Shown here: positions 10,639 through 24,735 of the stretch, in pieces
Position numbering within the stretch: the first letter of the stretch is position 1
Layout: every line of letters starts with the position of its first letter
Assembly (NCBI GenBank): GCA_025506515.1
Contig: CM046452.1
Location: forward strand, 107,180,066 to 107,244,065
Direction of reading: 5' to 3'
Origin: Flaveria trinervia
Lineage: Eukaryota > Streptophyta > Magnoliopsida > Asterales > Asteraceae
Length of the DNA: 64,000 nucleotides
Program-made: the position numbers and the translations under genes
The notes under the pieces: model-generated
Told to the model about the DNA's origin: nothing
Databases searched by the model: none
What the model saw: only the letters and a program-made list of their open reading frames with translations

Positions 10639-12826
10639 TTACAGATCTCCAAACTTAAAAACTAATTTGTATGTCTGGAGCTTCATGGTCACAAAAAGAG
10701 TTTGGTAGAGAAACACAATTAAAGGCCGGTGATTATCATGTTCAACAAAGTTTGTTTTGACTTTCTTAATTTTCTATCCTGCATCCTGATTTTAAGTGTA
10801 CCATTTTGTAAGATGGCTGTATCATTTTAGCTTTGGGATAGTTGTTCTATTAAAAACCAGCTTGTTTCACCGTGCATAGCTTCGAACCTGTTTGGATATT
10901 AACCAAGGCTGAGAAAGTAAGCATGCTGTATATCTAGTATTCTGACAATTGGAAATGTTGCATTTACTAAAGATGTGTGCTGGTAACAACATTCATGTGT
11001 TATATGTATGGCATATGTGCATGTACATATTATGTTATTTTACTCCACTTGTATGGAGCTATAGTGATTATGTGTATGGAGCTATAGCTTCGACCTGTAG
11101 GCATATGAGATTAGTAGACAAGTCTTGGAATATCAAGCTGCAGCAGTTGCTTTGAAAAGCACTCTGCTACCACACTCTTGATCTTACCCATTTTGTACAC
11201 TTGGTGCTGCTGCCCCAATTACCATTATAATTTTCTAGGCTCTCTGCGCTATATTTCACGTCATTGCTAGGACTATGACAAGGACTAGCCTTGCCTCCCA
11301 CCAAGCTCAAGTAGTTGTGTGCGTAGCTCTTGTAAACAGGGACTATGACTTTCACAGTTAGTTGGCATCTCAAACCACTATTTCACAATCAGTCTTAAGC
11401 ATCATATGCAACCTTGCGATGGACTTTTCCAACCATTCATATGACTTGGACAATGAATTGAGAATAATATCCACATCAAGTTCGCTGCTTAAAGAAAATC
11501 AATATAGTCTTTCATCTTTAGAACATGAGAGCTTACTTGAGCACATTCATGCATACGTGCAATGAGCTTGTAGGTTAGAAACATTTCATTCAATTATTGT
11601 ATCATGTCATAGACTTGGTATAGTTCCAAATATCTTTAGAGTTCAGGGTCATTGTTACCAACATAAGACATGATGATCTGATGGGTCATCTGCATGTTTT
11701 GCATGAGCTTCATTGACAAATCTAGTGGCATTGGCAGCAGGTTCATCAGGTATGAGATTTTTTAAGGAAACATAACCTCTTGTTGGTTTTAAGGACAGTT
11801 CTCAAATTACACTACCGATTTAAAATTTTTGTGGCATTTAGTTTTTCTTTGTCCAAGATGGAGCTAAGAATGGTTTTGGAATCTTTAGTAATTGATTATC
11901 CTTTCTTTTATATTTCACCTTCACTTATGAACGAGCAAGCAATTTCCAGAAGCGAAAAACTATTCATGTAGGTAATGTTTCGAAGGGACTTGTATGTCAA
12001 TTGATAATTAATTTTAGAAACGGAAGCAAAAGGTCATGTAAAACTTTTTCATCCCACCAATAATCTTATTGAAAGAATACGTGAAACTAGAAGAACGCAT
12101 AACTATAAGATGTTAAACTACAATATTTGATGCGAAGTGATTGATTCTTAATGTAAGAGTAAATTTCATTTTTGGTTCATGAGGTTGGCTAGTTGGGTTA
12201 ATTTATTCACTTTAGTCCAAAAAAAATTATTTTGACATATTAAGTCTTGAGATTTGTAATTTGTAACGGTTTTGATGGGCAATAGTCTAAGATTCTTATA
12301 GCTCGAACAACCACAAAAGTGGTTACTTCTTGCTTTTGTGCATATCTTTGCAAAATTGTTATGACTTGTTTTTAACAAACAAAAACAAAACAACATTTTT
12401 GTTAATAACATTAACATTTTAAATTTACTTTCAAATCTATATAAATTATATGACGAGACTTAAACTGCTAACTTTTTAAGTCTTAAAAGAAATAATGATA
12501 CAATACACATTGATACCATTAAACAAAACTTTTTATGCCAAAAGTTTATAAGTAGAGAAATCAATGCTTATTATTTAATTAAAAACCTATATTACGATAA
12601 GATTTTAATCTGTAGCAGGAAACTTAAAAAGACTGTTATTATTGGTGCGAAAGGATTACTCATTACTCTCCTCTCCTCTCCTCTCCTCTCTTCTTTAAAG
12701 CTTACAAATATCTGAAAATGACAAGGGGGCTCCCTCTCCCCTTCCTCTTGACTTGAAGAAACCCTAATTGTTATTATTAATAATAATATTATTAGGTTCA
12801 GTAGAGGAGAGGAGAGGAGAAGAATC
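10639..12826. other. Intergenic region between GluTRBP and the F-box/kelch gene
   Basis: Contains the 3' UTR of the GluTRBP gene, a decayed copia gag fragment (annotated separately), and AT-rich sequence. A CT repeat (CTCTC units, 12664-12690) and its purine counterpart (GAGGAGAGGAGAGGAG, near 12804-12820) lie in the probable leader of the next gene and could pair as a hairpin. I see no other gene. Confidence 0.6.
11340..11745 (-). pseudogene. Ty1/copia gag relic
   Basis: Minus-strand translation in shifting frames gives HVLKMKDYIDFL, then DVDIILNSLSKSYEW, then EKSIARLHMMLKT. These follow the order of copia GAG (UBN2-type) blocks usually seen as HVLKMKSYID, DLILNSLPKSYDQF and ELHGMLKT. Several frameshifts and stops separate them, so it is an old fragment. 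No LTRs were recognised next to it. Confidence 0.6.
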
Positions 12827-14780
12827 ATGGGCATGATGAATGAATCAAGAGGCATGGCGGATGATAATGGTGATGAGTCGTCTTCGTCTTCGTTTATAAC
12901 GGAGATATCACAGGACCAGCTGCTGTCCATCCTTGTACTCCTACCCCTCGAATCCATCGTATCTTTCGCCATGACTTGCAAGAAGACCATAAGCCTCACT
13001 CGCTCCCACACTCTCTGGAAGTCCCTCTGCGCCAGGGACTGGGGTCACCCAACAGTCGACGCCATCATCACCTCTGATACTGCTTCCGCTTCTGCTTCCG
13101 CTTCTGGTGCTTCCTCTTCCTCCTCTCTCGACTGGAACCGCCTCTACCAGCGCCTTCGTAACCTGGATCGGGTTTCCTGCTTCAACCTCACAGATGTCTC
13201 CTTTGGCCCCAGCCCCAGAGCCTCCCATTCTCTCAACTTTTTATCTGGATGTCTCCTTCTCTTCGGCGGCGGATGCGAGGGAGGTTAGTCACTCACCCTT
13301 CTCTTGTATTTCTTTCATCATAAGATCAGATTAGCTTAGCTTAGCTTAGATACATGTTTATGTAATTGATTATTGCCAGAATCAACTCAGGCTTAATACC
13401 TACCTAACAATAAATTAACCACTTGATGTTGATTTGTGAAACTTACTTGCGTCCATGGCAGATCTTAATTTGTTAGGTTAAAAGTATCCCTTGTTTGTTT
13501 TCACACCTGCTGCGTGTTTATTGTCTTGCTTCTTGAATGCTGCTGGTAAGATTGGGTAGGATCATTGGGTGTTGCTGTTCCCACTGACTTGCCAAGCATC
13601 ACCATTTCGCATGTGTCTGCTATCCACCTCTAAAACATTCCTTTGTCCTCAATGCACATTGCCACCCTCCCTTGCCAATGATTGCTTATACATCATGTTA
13701 CTTGTTAACTGTGAGTTTTTTTTTCATATACTGGAGTTGTGTGGTTGGACTTCCAACATTTGTTATCTTCAGTGAATTAGTATGTTCATGCATCTGTGTC
13801 TTTTGTTAGCCAATGATTATACATCATGTCCTTCCTTTTGATTTGCTTCTAGGACGGCATCTTGATGACACATGGGTAGCGTATTTAGGGAACGGCTGTA
13901 AGAGAACGGTGAACTGGCACAGAGTCATATCAGGGGGGCCAAGTGGGCGGTTTGGGCATTCATGTGTTGTAATAGGCAATTGTCTTGTTCTGTTTGGAGG
14001 GATCAATGATAGTGGGATCCGTCAGAATGATACTTGGATAGCACAAAAAGCGATAGATGAGAGCAACAGTAGTACAAGTACATTGTCATGGAGACTACTT
14101 GATGTGGGTCCTGTTGCACCTCCAGCTCGGGGAGCTCATGCATGTTGTTCGATTGATAACCAAAGGATGCTTATCCATGGAGGTATTGGTTGTCTGGGAC
14201 AAGACTAGGAGATACATGGGTGCTATATTTATCTGAGAATCTTTGCTTTGGCACATGGCATGAAAGCGTGAGTCGTCCAGTTCCTTCACCTAGATCAGGG
14301 CACACATTAACTTCTACCGGAGGAAGCAGAACGGTTCTGTTTGGAGGAAGAGGAATGGGTTATGAGGTGCTTAATGATGTCTGGTATTTTGATTCATCAG
14401 AAGGAACCTTAAGATGGGTACCGGTATTGTTTGAGCTGAGTAATATACCTGGTGGGCTTTCCCTTGCCAGGGTTGGACACTCAGCCACCTTAATTTCAGG
14501 AGGGAGAGTGCTTATTTATGGAGGAGAAGATTCATACAGGCACAGGAAGGATGACTTTTGGTTGTTAGATATCACTCGAGACCAGAGGAGGAGGATGTGG
14601 AAAAGACTTAAATGCGAGGGATATCTGCCCAGGAGCAGGTCATTCCATCGAGCTTGTGCAGATGAATCTGGACGTTATCTATACGTGTTTGGTGGAATGG
14701 TCGATGGGATCCTGCAGCCTGCTGAACCCACTGGGCTGAGGTTTGATGGAGAACTTTTTGTTGTAGAGCTTCTATTGTAG
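12827..14780 (+). CDS. F-box/kelch-repeat protein (At1g51550-like)
   Basis: Likely substrate receptor of an SCF ubiquitin ligase. Exon 1 (12827-13283) encodes an acidic/Ser-rich N-terminus and an F-box at about residues 25-70 (ISQDQLLSILVLLPLESIV, TLWKSLCARDW), then the first kelch blade (PSPRASHSLNFLSGCLLLFG). A GT-AG intron (13284-13852) follows. Exon 2 (13853-14780, TAG) encodes kelch blades seen as GRFGHSCVVIGNCLVLFGG, ARGAHACCSIDNQRMLIHGG, SPRSGHTLTSTGG, RVGHSATLISGGRVLIYGG and RSRSFHRACADESGRYLYVFG. The frame shifts near 14190: the first frame ends in a stop at about 14206, while TRLGDTWVLYLSEN continues in another frame. Loss of one T from a TTT run explains it, so the true protein is probably full length (about 460 residues). 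The start could also be the ATG at 12833 or 12854. Confidence 0.87.
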
Positions 14781-16954
14781 CCTGCTCAACAGATGTGAAT
14801 ACATGTAAAGAAAAGTATTCCATGCATCTTGACCAGTGTGATTAAGGTGTTGTTCACTACGATCTTAATGCTTGAAACTAGCTGGAAAATACATTAGGAT
14901 GTTAGCTGTTGATGGTAAAATGATGATGATGTTTCGTGTTATGTGATCTTAGACATCTGTCATTGTCTTGAGATACAACTTACGCTGAAATTGTATACAA
15001 TGCCATTGCCTGTGTTGTATGGTATGAACAAAGGGGGCACATATAAAAATGTTAACCCTTAATGTAATGAGATTAGGTTTTGGTATTTTCAATTGTCTTT
15101 GTGTCATGTTTGAGGCTTCATTGTTATATGCACAGAACTCATGCATAATCTTTTTACTTTCAGTTTGGTACTTTGGTATGCCTGTTACGTTGACAAAGTC
15201 TATTGCCATGCCACTACATACAAGATTTTGGTGGAACATATTGTAATATGTTGCCTGTGTGTGGCAACCGCAAGTGGGAAAGAGTGAGTGGGGCACCTGC
15301 TTTGGGTGGTCCTATTTCTACACCCTTCCATTCATAATCTACAATTCTACACAGGGACCCGCTTCAAACAACAACATAGTTGAGGCACTGGTCCTGATAT
15401 GGCCTTATTTGTCCCTACAGTGCAGCAAGCACGGTAGAATGTTCACGTGCAGTTCTACGCCAGATCCATATCCAAGTACATTCCTATTCTTCAATGCCGT
15501 GAAATGCACATTCTCCGAACACCAATTCGATACTGGGTTTTATTCTTTTGTGATTGTTCCAGCAATATACGTTTGCATTTGCTAACAAGTCATACTTTTA
15601 AATTTTGTACGTTACCTTGTAAACAAGTACAACGTTGTGCTTATTTCCATGTGATGATCACAGCTGTATTCATGTGAACAAGGACATATGAAAAAAACAA
15701 AATGTCATGAGAATGGCTAATGTTTTACAAGCGGTTTAGCATTGATCTAAATAATTAAATTCAACTAGTACAATATATTAAGAAAGATTTAGTTTTGTTC
15801 TCCAGATCTCTCCAATGACCTTAGGATCATCCGGACTTCTATCCCGTTGTTCTAAAGTGAAGTACAACTATTCGTTCCAGGATCCTACCAGTGTGGTTTT
15901 CATACGATAAGAAAACTTCCTAACAACCAACCATTTCTGAAAAAAACGAATAAAAAAATAAATATATACTCCCACTTAGTAATTGTTCAGATATTATCGA
16001 TAACATCATAACTGCTAGTATAAGTCAACATAACAAAAAGACAAAGCCTTCCCGTTCTTTGATTTCTTCTCTCAAGTGTTTTCGTAAAAGAAAAAAAAAC
16101 AATGATCCTTATATCTAAATTCATTATGGGTTCCAGATTATAGTGATGCCAACAGGGTATGAATTGTTAGTTTCATCCAGTCACATATCACAAACAAATG
16201 ATAGATAAAATTAAAAAAAAAATATTATTACCAGTGTTATCAAATTAAATTGGAAAACTTCTCCACCAAGGATCATATTCTTAGTGTTAGGGTGCTTCTC
16301 GGTAATGCCACGAGCAATAACAATTGAATTGTTGATAACTGGTAGGGTTTAGGCATCAGATGTAAAACTTTTCACTGCATCTAATCATCTAACATGTAGA
16401 TATTATTATAAACAGTTTGTTGATTTTTTAGCTTTAATCAAATAATAATAACAATAATAATAATATTAACATCTTAATTGATATTATTTCATGGACATCC
16501 ATAACACCACACCAAAAGAAAGGGAATACTAAACAATAAGTGCATCTTAACTATATTACTTTATTCCTCGGAAACCATTGAATATAAGCGAATTTGGTTT
16601 GCCCATAAAATCAAGTTCTTGACGACCAATCACATATGACCCATCATCCACCACCCTGAAACAAATTTAGAGATGAAAGGATAATCAATTACAAATTCAC
16701 AATAATGTATTAAATCAATTACAAAAACAGAATACAAATTTCAACAAGCTGCCAATAACAGAAAAAACACTCGATGACGGAGAAAATAGTTACAAATCCA
16801 ACATAAGGTCCTTGATTTCATAATGTTAATTCTTTTTATTGTTAGATTTTTTATTGCTAGATATATATTAAAATGTATGGAGATAATCTACTCACATTGA
16901 AACTGTTAAAACACATCTAAACATGCTTTTAGATGTCTTCAAAATATATAGACC
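14781..16954. other. Intergenic region downstream of the F-box/kelch gene
   Basis: It includes the 3' UTR. From 15250 to 15680 the base composition is more balanced and short open stretches occur, but none has recognisable protein similarity. The rest is AT-rich. No RNA gene or promoter could be supported. Confidence 0.55.
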
Positions 16955-17143
16955 CAATGGCGGAGCATTATAAGGGCCGGGGGGTGCCCGTTCTATTTTT
17001 TTCGTCCGTAGTGTTAAATTTTAGCCCGATAGTATTATTTTTTGACCCGGTAGTGTAAACTTTTATATAAATATCGAGTCTGCTCCCCCTAAAAAATTAA
17101 ATTTCTCCCCCACCCCTACGAAAAAGTTAAAGCCCCGCCACTG
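16955..17143. mobile_element. hAT-type MITE (189 bp) with 8-bp target duplication
   Basis: Ends CAATGGCGGAGC and GCCCCGCCACTG form an imperfect terminal inverted repeat. The 8-bp duplication TATAGACC is perfect at 16947-16954 and 17144-17151. The element is too short to code and is more GC-rich than the flanks. Size, TSD length and ends fit a non-autonomous hAT. Confidence 0.85.
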
Positions 17144-17260
17144 TATAGACCACCTAAGTTGATTACCAGACATGACGCTTTTCTTAATGAATAAATCCTA
17201 CGTGTCAACAGGGTGAAGGAGAACAACCCTACCTACAGAATCAGTTTGTAAAATATTTTA

Positions 17261-18615
17261 GACAAAATAACAGAAAACGTCGTTTAGATTTATACAAATT
17301 TCATCATTTATCTTCAAAAAGTACTTTAATCATTATTTGTGTGTATCTTTTATAATATATTCCGTCCTTTAGACTAATAGATGTTAAGTTATTCAGCTAA
17401 GTCAATAGTATTTTGGTATTTTTACCTCTAAATGATATTTATGTAACTAAACATTAAGGATGTTTCTGCAACTCTTTTTTTTAATTAATTTATGTATTTT
17501 TACAATTATACATACATATATATATATAACATCACATATATTATTTAATTATTTTTCATCAACAATTTACACACACATATAAATTATTACATTAAACTTG
17601 TTTTTTTAATCTAAGATATAATAGTGCTAAAAGAGAGGGTCACATATAATTAGTTTCTTAAATTAAGTTTTAATTAAATTTCATGAACCATTCCTCCTGT
17701 GTTTTTTTAACTAAACATATATTATAGTTTTAAGTAAAAACCGAAAACATAAAACCAAATGGAAAATATACGTAAAAACATTGAATTATGCACGTAAAAC
17801 GTAAAACATTAAAAACAATAACTAAATTAATTTAGAACCTGTGTGTTTTGACGTGGCTGATAAACTGAAAAAACAGGCATAAAAGCGTGAAATCATACAC
17901 ACACGTTGCGGATTCTTAACTCCGAAGTGTAAAACGAAAATTTTTATAAAAAATGAAAATTATAAGGGATCAAAGGTGAAAATAAAAAATTATAAGGGTA
18001 TAATTATAAACGATGTAAATGTATTAGGGTTAAGAGTAAAAAAAAAAGTTATACATTAAAAAAACCAAAAGATGCATACAACCTCTAAAGGTAAGGTACA
18101 AATGGTGATGCACAACGTATTTGGTAATAAGTAATATATATAATGTTTTATAAATTAATAAAATGTTGTTATAAGTCTAAATTTTATATTTGGAATAATA
18201 ATACTAATACAAATTTAATAATATAATTTTAAATTAGTTAATAAATATATATTAACTAGTTATAATTTATATTATATAAAGTTATGATAAAATTTGTTAA
18301 TTTATAATATATGTTACTTGTATATCTTTATTAAAATATAACAATTTAAAAATTATAGGTATAACAAATTTTGAAATAAAAGCTAATTACAAAACATGTC
18401 CTCTAAATTAGGTTTAAAGTTTCAACAATACTTTTTTACGGGGTAGAAAGACTAAAATACCATTGACTTAACGGATAAATTTAACGACCGTTAGTATAAA
18501 ATATGTAATATGTTATAAAAAGTATATATAAAGAATGATTAAAATACTTTTTGAAGATAAATGATGATACTTGTATTTTTTTATAAACGTAAATGATGTT
18601 TTATGTCTTTTTATC
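17261..18615. mobile_element. Non-autonomous MULE with long inverted repeats (1.36 kb)
   Basis: The left end begins GACAAAATAACAGAAAACG. The reverse complement of the right end begins GATAAAAAGACATAAAACA, and the similarity continues for about 200 bp, including the shared TCATCATTTATCTTCAAAAA. The flanking 9-mers AATATTTTA (17252-17260) and ACTATTTTA (18616-18624) match at eight of nine bases. There is no transposase and the interior is AT-rich. It is an older member of the group of four MULEs in this window. Confidence 0.75.
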
Positions 18616-18714
18616 ACTATTTTATAATGACAACAAATAAGTGAAAGAATATGAAACTTTTTTAATATAAAAATATGAGATGAAGTGAAATATGATAAAA
18701 TAGGTGATGTATAA

Positions 18715-21574
18715 TGTCACACCCCCAAACCACGGCGGTTTCCCGCGGGGCGCGAACGTCATGGTTTCATAGTCACTGATCGACCACTACATGGTTTTGT
18801 AAAACATACGTCTCAAAATAAGTTTAAGGTACATCATTGTTCAGAGTTAAATTTGCGGAAGCAATAGTAATAAGGTACATTGTTTTCAAAACATGACATA
18901 TATGAAAATGAACGTCCCAAAACAGCATGAAGGGTCCTAAACATGAAATGACCCATGCTAGCTTAACTGGTTGCGCCTTTTAATTACCTGAGAAAACATG
19001 CATGAAAAATGTCAACATAATGTTGGTGAGTTCACAGGTTTTAAGTGATAGTAAATAGCGTAAAGGACCACAATACTTTCCATGATTTGATTGTTGTACA
19101 TACAATGCTACAAATTATATAAGCACCGCAACCGAAGCTAGACTGTAATTGAAATAAATTGCCCCTACCCATGCCTACCATGAGCGTGGGTGTGTACAGG
19201 CTAATAATGCACCCGTTTAGACCTCCAGTCAAGGTTAGGGTAATTAACCCGGGTGGGGGTAGTCAAACCCAATAGTACTATCCATGATTACCTCGCTTTG
19301 GGAAATAAACTGACGGTTCGATAACAGGGGACTTCATATGGTAAGTAAACAACTTATATAACATGTGAAATCATTGACAAGTAAATGTGTCCAAGTAAAT
19401 TGGTAATTTGCATGTAATCTCCCCCAAATGGAAAATAAGTGAAAACGGGGCCGTGAAACTCACCTCAATTGCACGCGTGAATACTAGCAATAGTCTGTAT
19501 GTACGATTGGTCTAGGAATTTCCTAAACAAAATCACAATATATTCATGAGGTCATGATTACTAACCCTAGATGGTCATGCATAACTCATCCACAAAGGTA
19601 GCTTTGAAAATGCCAATTGACTAATTAGTCATGTCGGGTCGTAAATGTTTTATTTAGATTCTCGTCTTCATCTTTATTTTCCTAAAGATACATAATGTAT
19701 TGAGGGTGTTTTATATTAAGTATAATGGTATTATACTTTCTATGTTTATGGGTTTCCCTTTTTTTTTTTTACCAAATATCTCTAAAAGTTTACCTTTATC
19801 AAATATAGGTATTTGACAGCATCAAGGGAATTTCTTGGGTCTGGTTGTCATCCTCTTTTCATGGTATAAAGAATTTTTATAAAATCTGATACTTTTATCA
19901 TATCTAGGTCTATGTCTTAGGATTCCAAAAAGGTATAGCTTGTATCCTACAACTGAGTTTAAGTGCCTTTAAATGGTTCATGAAGCAACAGATGTCAGTG
20001 CAGCACTTTCCTGCATATGTCTATGGAATTTACCTTTTTGAGAGGTCAAAACTTACATTCACAAATAGAGCCTATATTACTTTTAAACCTAACACCTTAA
20101 GCTAAGTTACCATAGAAGGAAAATCTTCAATTTATTACCTTAAGCATAACTTATGCCTCATTCTTTCTGCCCTATTTATTCTGTCAAAAATTCAGGTTCA
20201 GCACTTTAATTTGTTTGTACGTTTTGGAAGGGTTATACTCATCTATAAATTTCAAGGTTGGATGGGTTAGAAACTAGACATCCTAAAGTTAATGGTAGGC
20301 TCAAGAATCGGTTCATTTGACCATGTTTAGGTCAAGTTATGGTCTTGAAAACACAGAACATGAATCTGCCAGAAAGTGTTTTACATGTTTTGTTACTTTT
20401 TAAACTTTGTTAGAGCACTTTTGGGATGAGGTAGTGAACATGAACACATCATGGTGATGTATGGAAGATTAAAAACAAGGTGCTAACCTTAGACAAGCAA
20501 GGAGAAGAGATGGTAGTCTTGAAATGCAAGGAAAAGAAGGTTTGATCCTTTGAACTAAGAAAACCCAACAAGAAAAGGTGAAGAAGATGTTGTAGGATGT
20601 TTGGGAGCTTCAAAACTCACTTGATCTTCAATAATGGCACTTGACTCACCCAAGATTTGTGGAAAATGAGTTGAAAATAAAATGAAATGGTGGAGGTGGT
20701 GTCTTGGCCGAATTTGGAGAGAAGGAAAGAAGGAGAAGAGTGTGTTGGTGATTTGTGTGGATGAAGTGTGTGAATGTTGCTTATATTTGTAAGCTCTACA
20801 ACTCCTAACTTTGTCTCTTGGTCAACCATAGGGAAAGGAGCTTCACACATATGGAAAGGAATCATGTAGCTTTGTTCATAACCTTTTCCTTAACACTAAA
20901 ATGGCAAATCTTGAGCTTCACAAAAGACAACTTGTCTTGTAAGGATTTGACAAGGGAAGAAGACTAAAATAAAAGTGAGGGGAGGGGGGTAAGGGGACGG
21001 TTATGGGGGTGGGAAATGGGTTGATTTTTCAATTTTATGTAGTATTGGGTATTTGGGTGGTATTTGTTGCATTATAGTAATTTATATATATATATATATT
21101 CAATATTTTTACTCCTTACTTTTTAAAATACATTTAGAATTGTATAAGTACTTGTATAGTATCATATAGATATAATATATATAAATATTGATGGTATGCT
21201 AATGATGCATCATGTAGTTAGTAGATCCGTTAAAAGGATTCGTTCCGGGTAAAATATTAATTTACGCGATTAGGTGTATTTATAAAGTCAAGCTTTTCCA
21301 ATGCATTTGGTTTGGAATCTAAAATACTTTGAACCATCTAAATGAATTTATTAGTACATGTATATGAATTATGACCAATGTTCATATGTGCCGGTTGTAT
21401 CGCGTGTAAAAATGGTAATTACGTCGAATCACCGATGCATGAAATGTAATGCCTGAAATTTTGCAATGCATAAAACGGTTTCAATAATTGGAATTCAATT
21501 GAAAATCAAGTATTATAGGGGTAATTATAACCAAGTCAAGGTCGGGTATTGACCTGAAATTGCCGGTTGTCACA
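18715..21574 (-). repeat. 3' LTR of the gypsy element (complete)
   Basis: About 2.86 kb. On the minus strand it starts TGTGACAACCGG and ends GGGGGTGTGACA. The length fits the long LTRs of Tekay/Del chromoviruses. Short open stretches inside it (for example 19041-19232 and 20617-20865, minus) have no recognisable homology. Confidence 0.88.
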
Positions 21575-21609
21575 TACTCCCCATGTTAGAAAGAATTTCG
21601 TCCCGAAAT

Positions 21610-24600
21610 TCAGTTAGGGTTGTCTGCAGATGCCAGAGTTTCAAACAAGTAGGGATAGTTGAGCTTCATTTGATCTTCGCGTTCCCAAGTAAATTCAGGT
21701 CCTCTTCTTGAATTCCACCGGACCTTCACTATGGGAATACGGATTCGTTTCATCTTCTTTACTTCTCTATCTAGAATTTCCATAGGCTTTTCAATAAAAT
21801 GAAGTTGTTCATCAATCTGGACCTCATCGAGTGGTATAACCAGAGTTTCATCTGACAAGCACTTCTTCAGATTCGACACATGGAAAGTGTCATGAACACT
21901 ACTAAGTTCTTGAGGAAGTTTTAGCTTGTAAGCTACAGGACCAATCCTGGCTAGGACTTCAAATGGTCCAATGTATCTAGGGTTTAGCTTGCCACGTTTG
22001 CCAAAACAAATGACTCCTTTCCATGGTGAGACTTTAAGTAGAACCTTGTCTCCCACTTGAAATTCCAACGGTTTACGTCTCACGTCAGCATAGCTTTTCT
22101 GACGGTCACGCGCGGCTTTGAGTCGGTTCTGAATTTGAGCGATCTTTTCCGTGGTCTCGCGTATGATCTCGGGACCAGTGAGTTGACTATCGCAACCTCT
22201 GTCCAACACAGTGGTGACCGACACTTCCTTCCGTATAGTGCTTCAAACGGTGCGGCTTTGATACTGGTGTGATAGCTATTATTGTAAGAAAACTCAGCTA
22301 GGGGTAGATGAGTATCCCAACGGTTTCCGAAGTCTATCACGCAAGCCCTAAGCATGTCTTCTAACGTCTGAATGGTCCGTTCGCTCTGGCCATCCGTTTG
22401 AGGGTGGTATGCGGTACTCATATCCAACCTTGTACCCAAGGCCTTTTGTAAGGATTGCCAAAATCTTGAGGTAAATCGACTGTCTCGATCAGAGATAATG
22501 GAGATCGGTACTCCATGTCTCGAAACAACCTCCTTGAGATAAACCCTCGTCAACCTTTCCATTTTATCAGTTTCTTTAATTGGTAGGAAGTGAGCAGACT
22601 TTGTCAGTCGATCCACAATTACCCAAATCGTATCACAACTGGTGGATGTCTTGGGTAGTTTTGTGACGAAATCCATGGAAATCTGCTCCCATTTCCATTG
22701 TTGAATCTCTGGTTGGTGCAGTAATCCGGATGGCTTCTGATACTCTGCCTTAACCTTTGAACACGTGAGACACCTGCTAACATAGGCGGCAATGTCTGCC
22801 TTCATGTTAGGCCACCAGTATAACTCCTTCAGGTCTTGATACATCTTATCGGAACCCGGGTGAATGGAGTATCTGGATTTGTGTGCCTCATTCATCACAA
22901 GATCCCTCAAGTTTCCAAAATTTGGCACCCAAATTCGATTCATGAAGTAGCGAGCTCCATCGGACTTGGTCTCAAATTGTTTATCCATGCCGCGAAGGAA
23001 TTCTTCCTTCAAATTCAGTTCCTTTAGTGCCTCAGACTGAGCATCACGAATTTGAGTAGTTAGACTCGTATGAATCGTCATTCCCAACGCTCGCACTCAT
23101 AAAGTCTTGGTTCATTCTTTCCTGCTCAGAGCGTCTGCTACAACATTCGCTTTTCCAGGGTGATAACGAATCTCACAGTCATAATCGTTTAGTAACTCAA
23201 CCCACCTGCGTTGCCTCATGTTTAGTTCCTTCTGATTGAAGATGTGCTGGAGGCTTTTGTGATCGGTGAATATAGTACATTTAGTACCATACAGGTAGTG
23301 TCGCCAAATCTTTAGTGCAAAAACAACAACTCCTAATTCGAGGTCGTGGGTGGTGTAGTTTTTCTCATGCACTTTCAATTGTCGTGACGCATAAGCAATG
23401 ACTTTGTCGCGTTGCATTAAGACACAGCCAAGTCCTTGTCGTGATGCGTCGCAGTACACCACAAAACCATCATTTCCCTCTGGTAGAGATAGAATCGGCG
23501 CACAACACAATTTCTGCTTCAACAACTGAAACGCTGCTTCCTGCTTATCACTCCAATCAAACTTCTTGTCTTTCTGAGTCAGGGTTGTCAGTGGTTGGGC
23601 TATTTTGGAGAAATTTTCGATATAGCGTCGGTAATAGCCTGCCAAACCTAGGAATTGCCGCACCTCGGTAGGGGTCTTAGGTGCTTCCCAGTTCTTAATG
23701 GCCTCTATCTTGGATGGGTCAACATGTATTCCCTTCTCGTTAACTACATGCCCGAGAAATTGCACTTCTCGGATCCAGAAGTCGCATTTTGAGAATTTTG
23801 CGTATAATTTCTCGTTCTTGAGTAGCTCCAAGATTAACCTTAAATGTTGTTCGTGTTCATCCTTGGTTCGTGAATATATCAAGATGTCATCGATGAAGAC
23901 GATCACGAATTTATCCAAGTAAGGTTTGCACACTCTATTCATGAGGTCCATGAATACCGCTGGTGCATTAGTTAACCCAAATGGCATAACCATGAACTCG
24001 TAGTGACCATAACGAGTTCGAAATGCGGTCTTGGGAATGTCTTCCTCTTGAATTCGTAATTGGTGATATCCAGAACGTAAGTCAATCTTCGAGTAGTAAC
24101 TAGATCCTTGAAGTTGGTCAAATAAGTCGTCAATTCGAGGGAGAGGGTACCGATTCTTAATGGTGAGTTTGTTTAACTCCCGTAATCGATGCACATTCGA
24201 AAAGATCCATCTTTCTTCTTAACAAATAAAACTAGGGCTCCCCAGGGTGAGAAACTTGGCCTTATGAATCCTTTATCTAACAACTCTTGTAATTGATTAG
24301 ACAACTCTTGCATCTCCGACGGTGCTAGTCGGTATGGGGATCGTGCTACTGGAGCAGCTTCAGGTACTAGGTCAATTCGAAATTCGACCTGTCTTTGCGG
24401 TGGAAGTCCCGGCAAGTCCTCGGGAAATACTTCCGGATAGTCTCGCACGATGGGTATATCCTCAATTCTTTTCTCTTCGGTTCGCTTCGCTACTACGTGC
24501 GCCAAGATTGCATGATAGCCCTTTCGTAAGTACTTCCGAGCCTTCATACATGAAACGATCCGTAACACCGTACCATATTTTTCTCCTTGTATTGATATGG

Positions 24601-24735
24601 TCTCCCCACTCGGAAGTGGAATGCGAACGACCTTCTCACGACAAACGATTTCCGCTCGGTTTTTCTAGATAACCAATCCATGCCAATAACAATGTCGAAA
24701 CTCCCTAGGGTTACAGGTAGCAATCTATATTGAAC
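21610..24735 (-). pseudogene. Gypsy pol remnant: protease end, RT, RNase H, integrase, chromodomain
   Basis: Read right to left on minus. The end of the aspartic protease is near 24720-24660 (SFDIVIGMDWLS); its catalytic part is deleted. RT follows, with SPWGALVLFVKKKDGSFRMC and an intact VIVFIDDILIYS. RNase H shows VVYCDASRQGLG and FTDHKSLQHIF. Integrase shows the HHCC region (CLTCSKVKAEYQ), then SMDFVTKLP, IISDRDSRFTS and HPQTDGQSERT. The chromodomain is KVRWNSRRGPEFTWE. Breaks: one-base losses near 24659, 24182 and 22193, and two in-frame TGA codons at 23114-23112 and 23099-23097 where the family normally has Arg. It cannot make a polyprotein as written. Confidence 0.92.
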
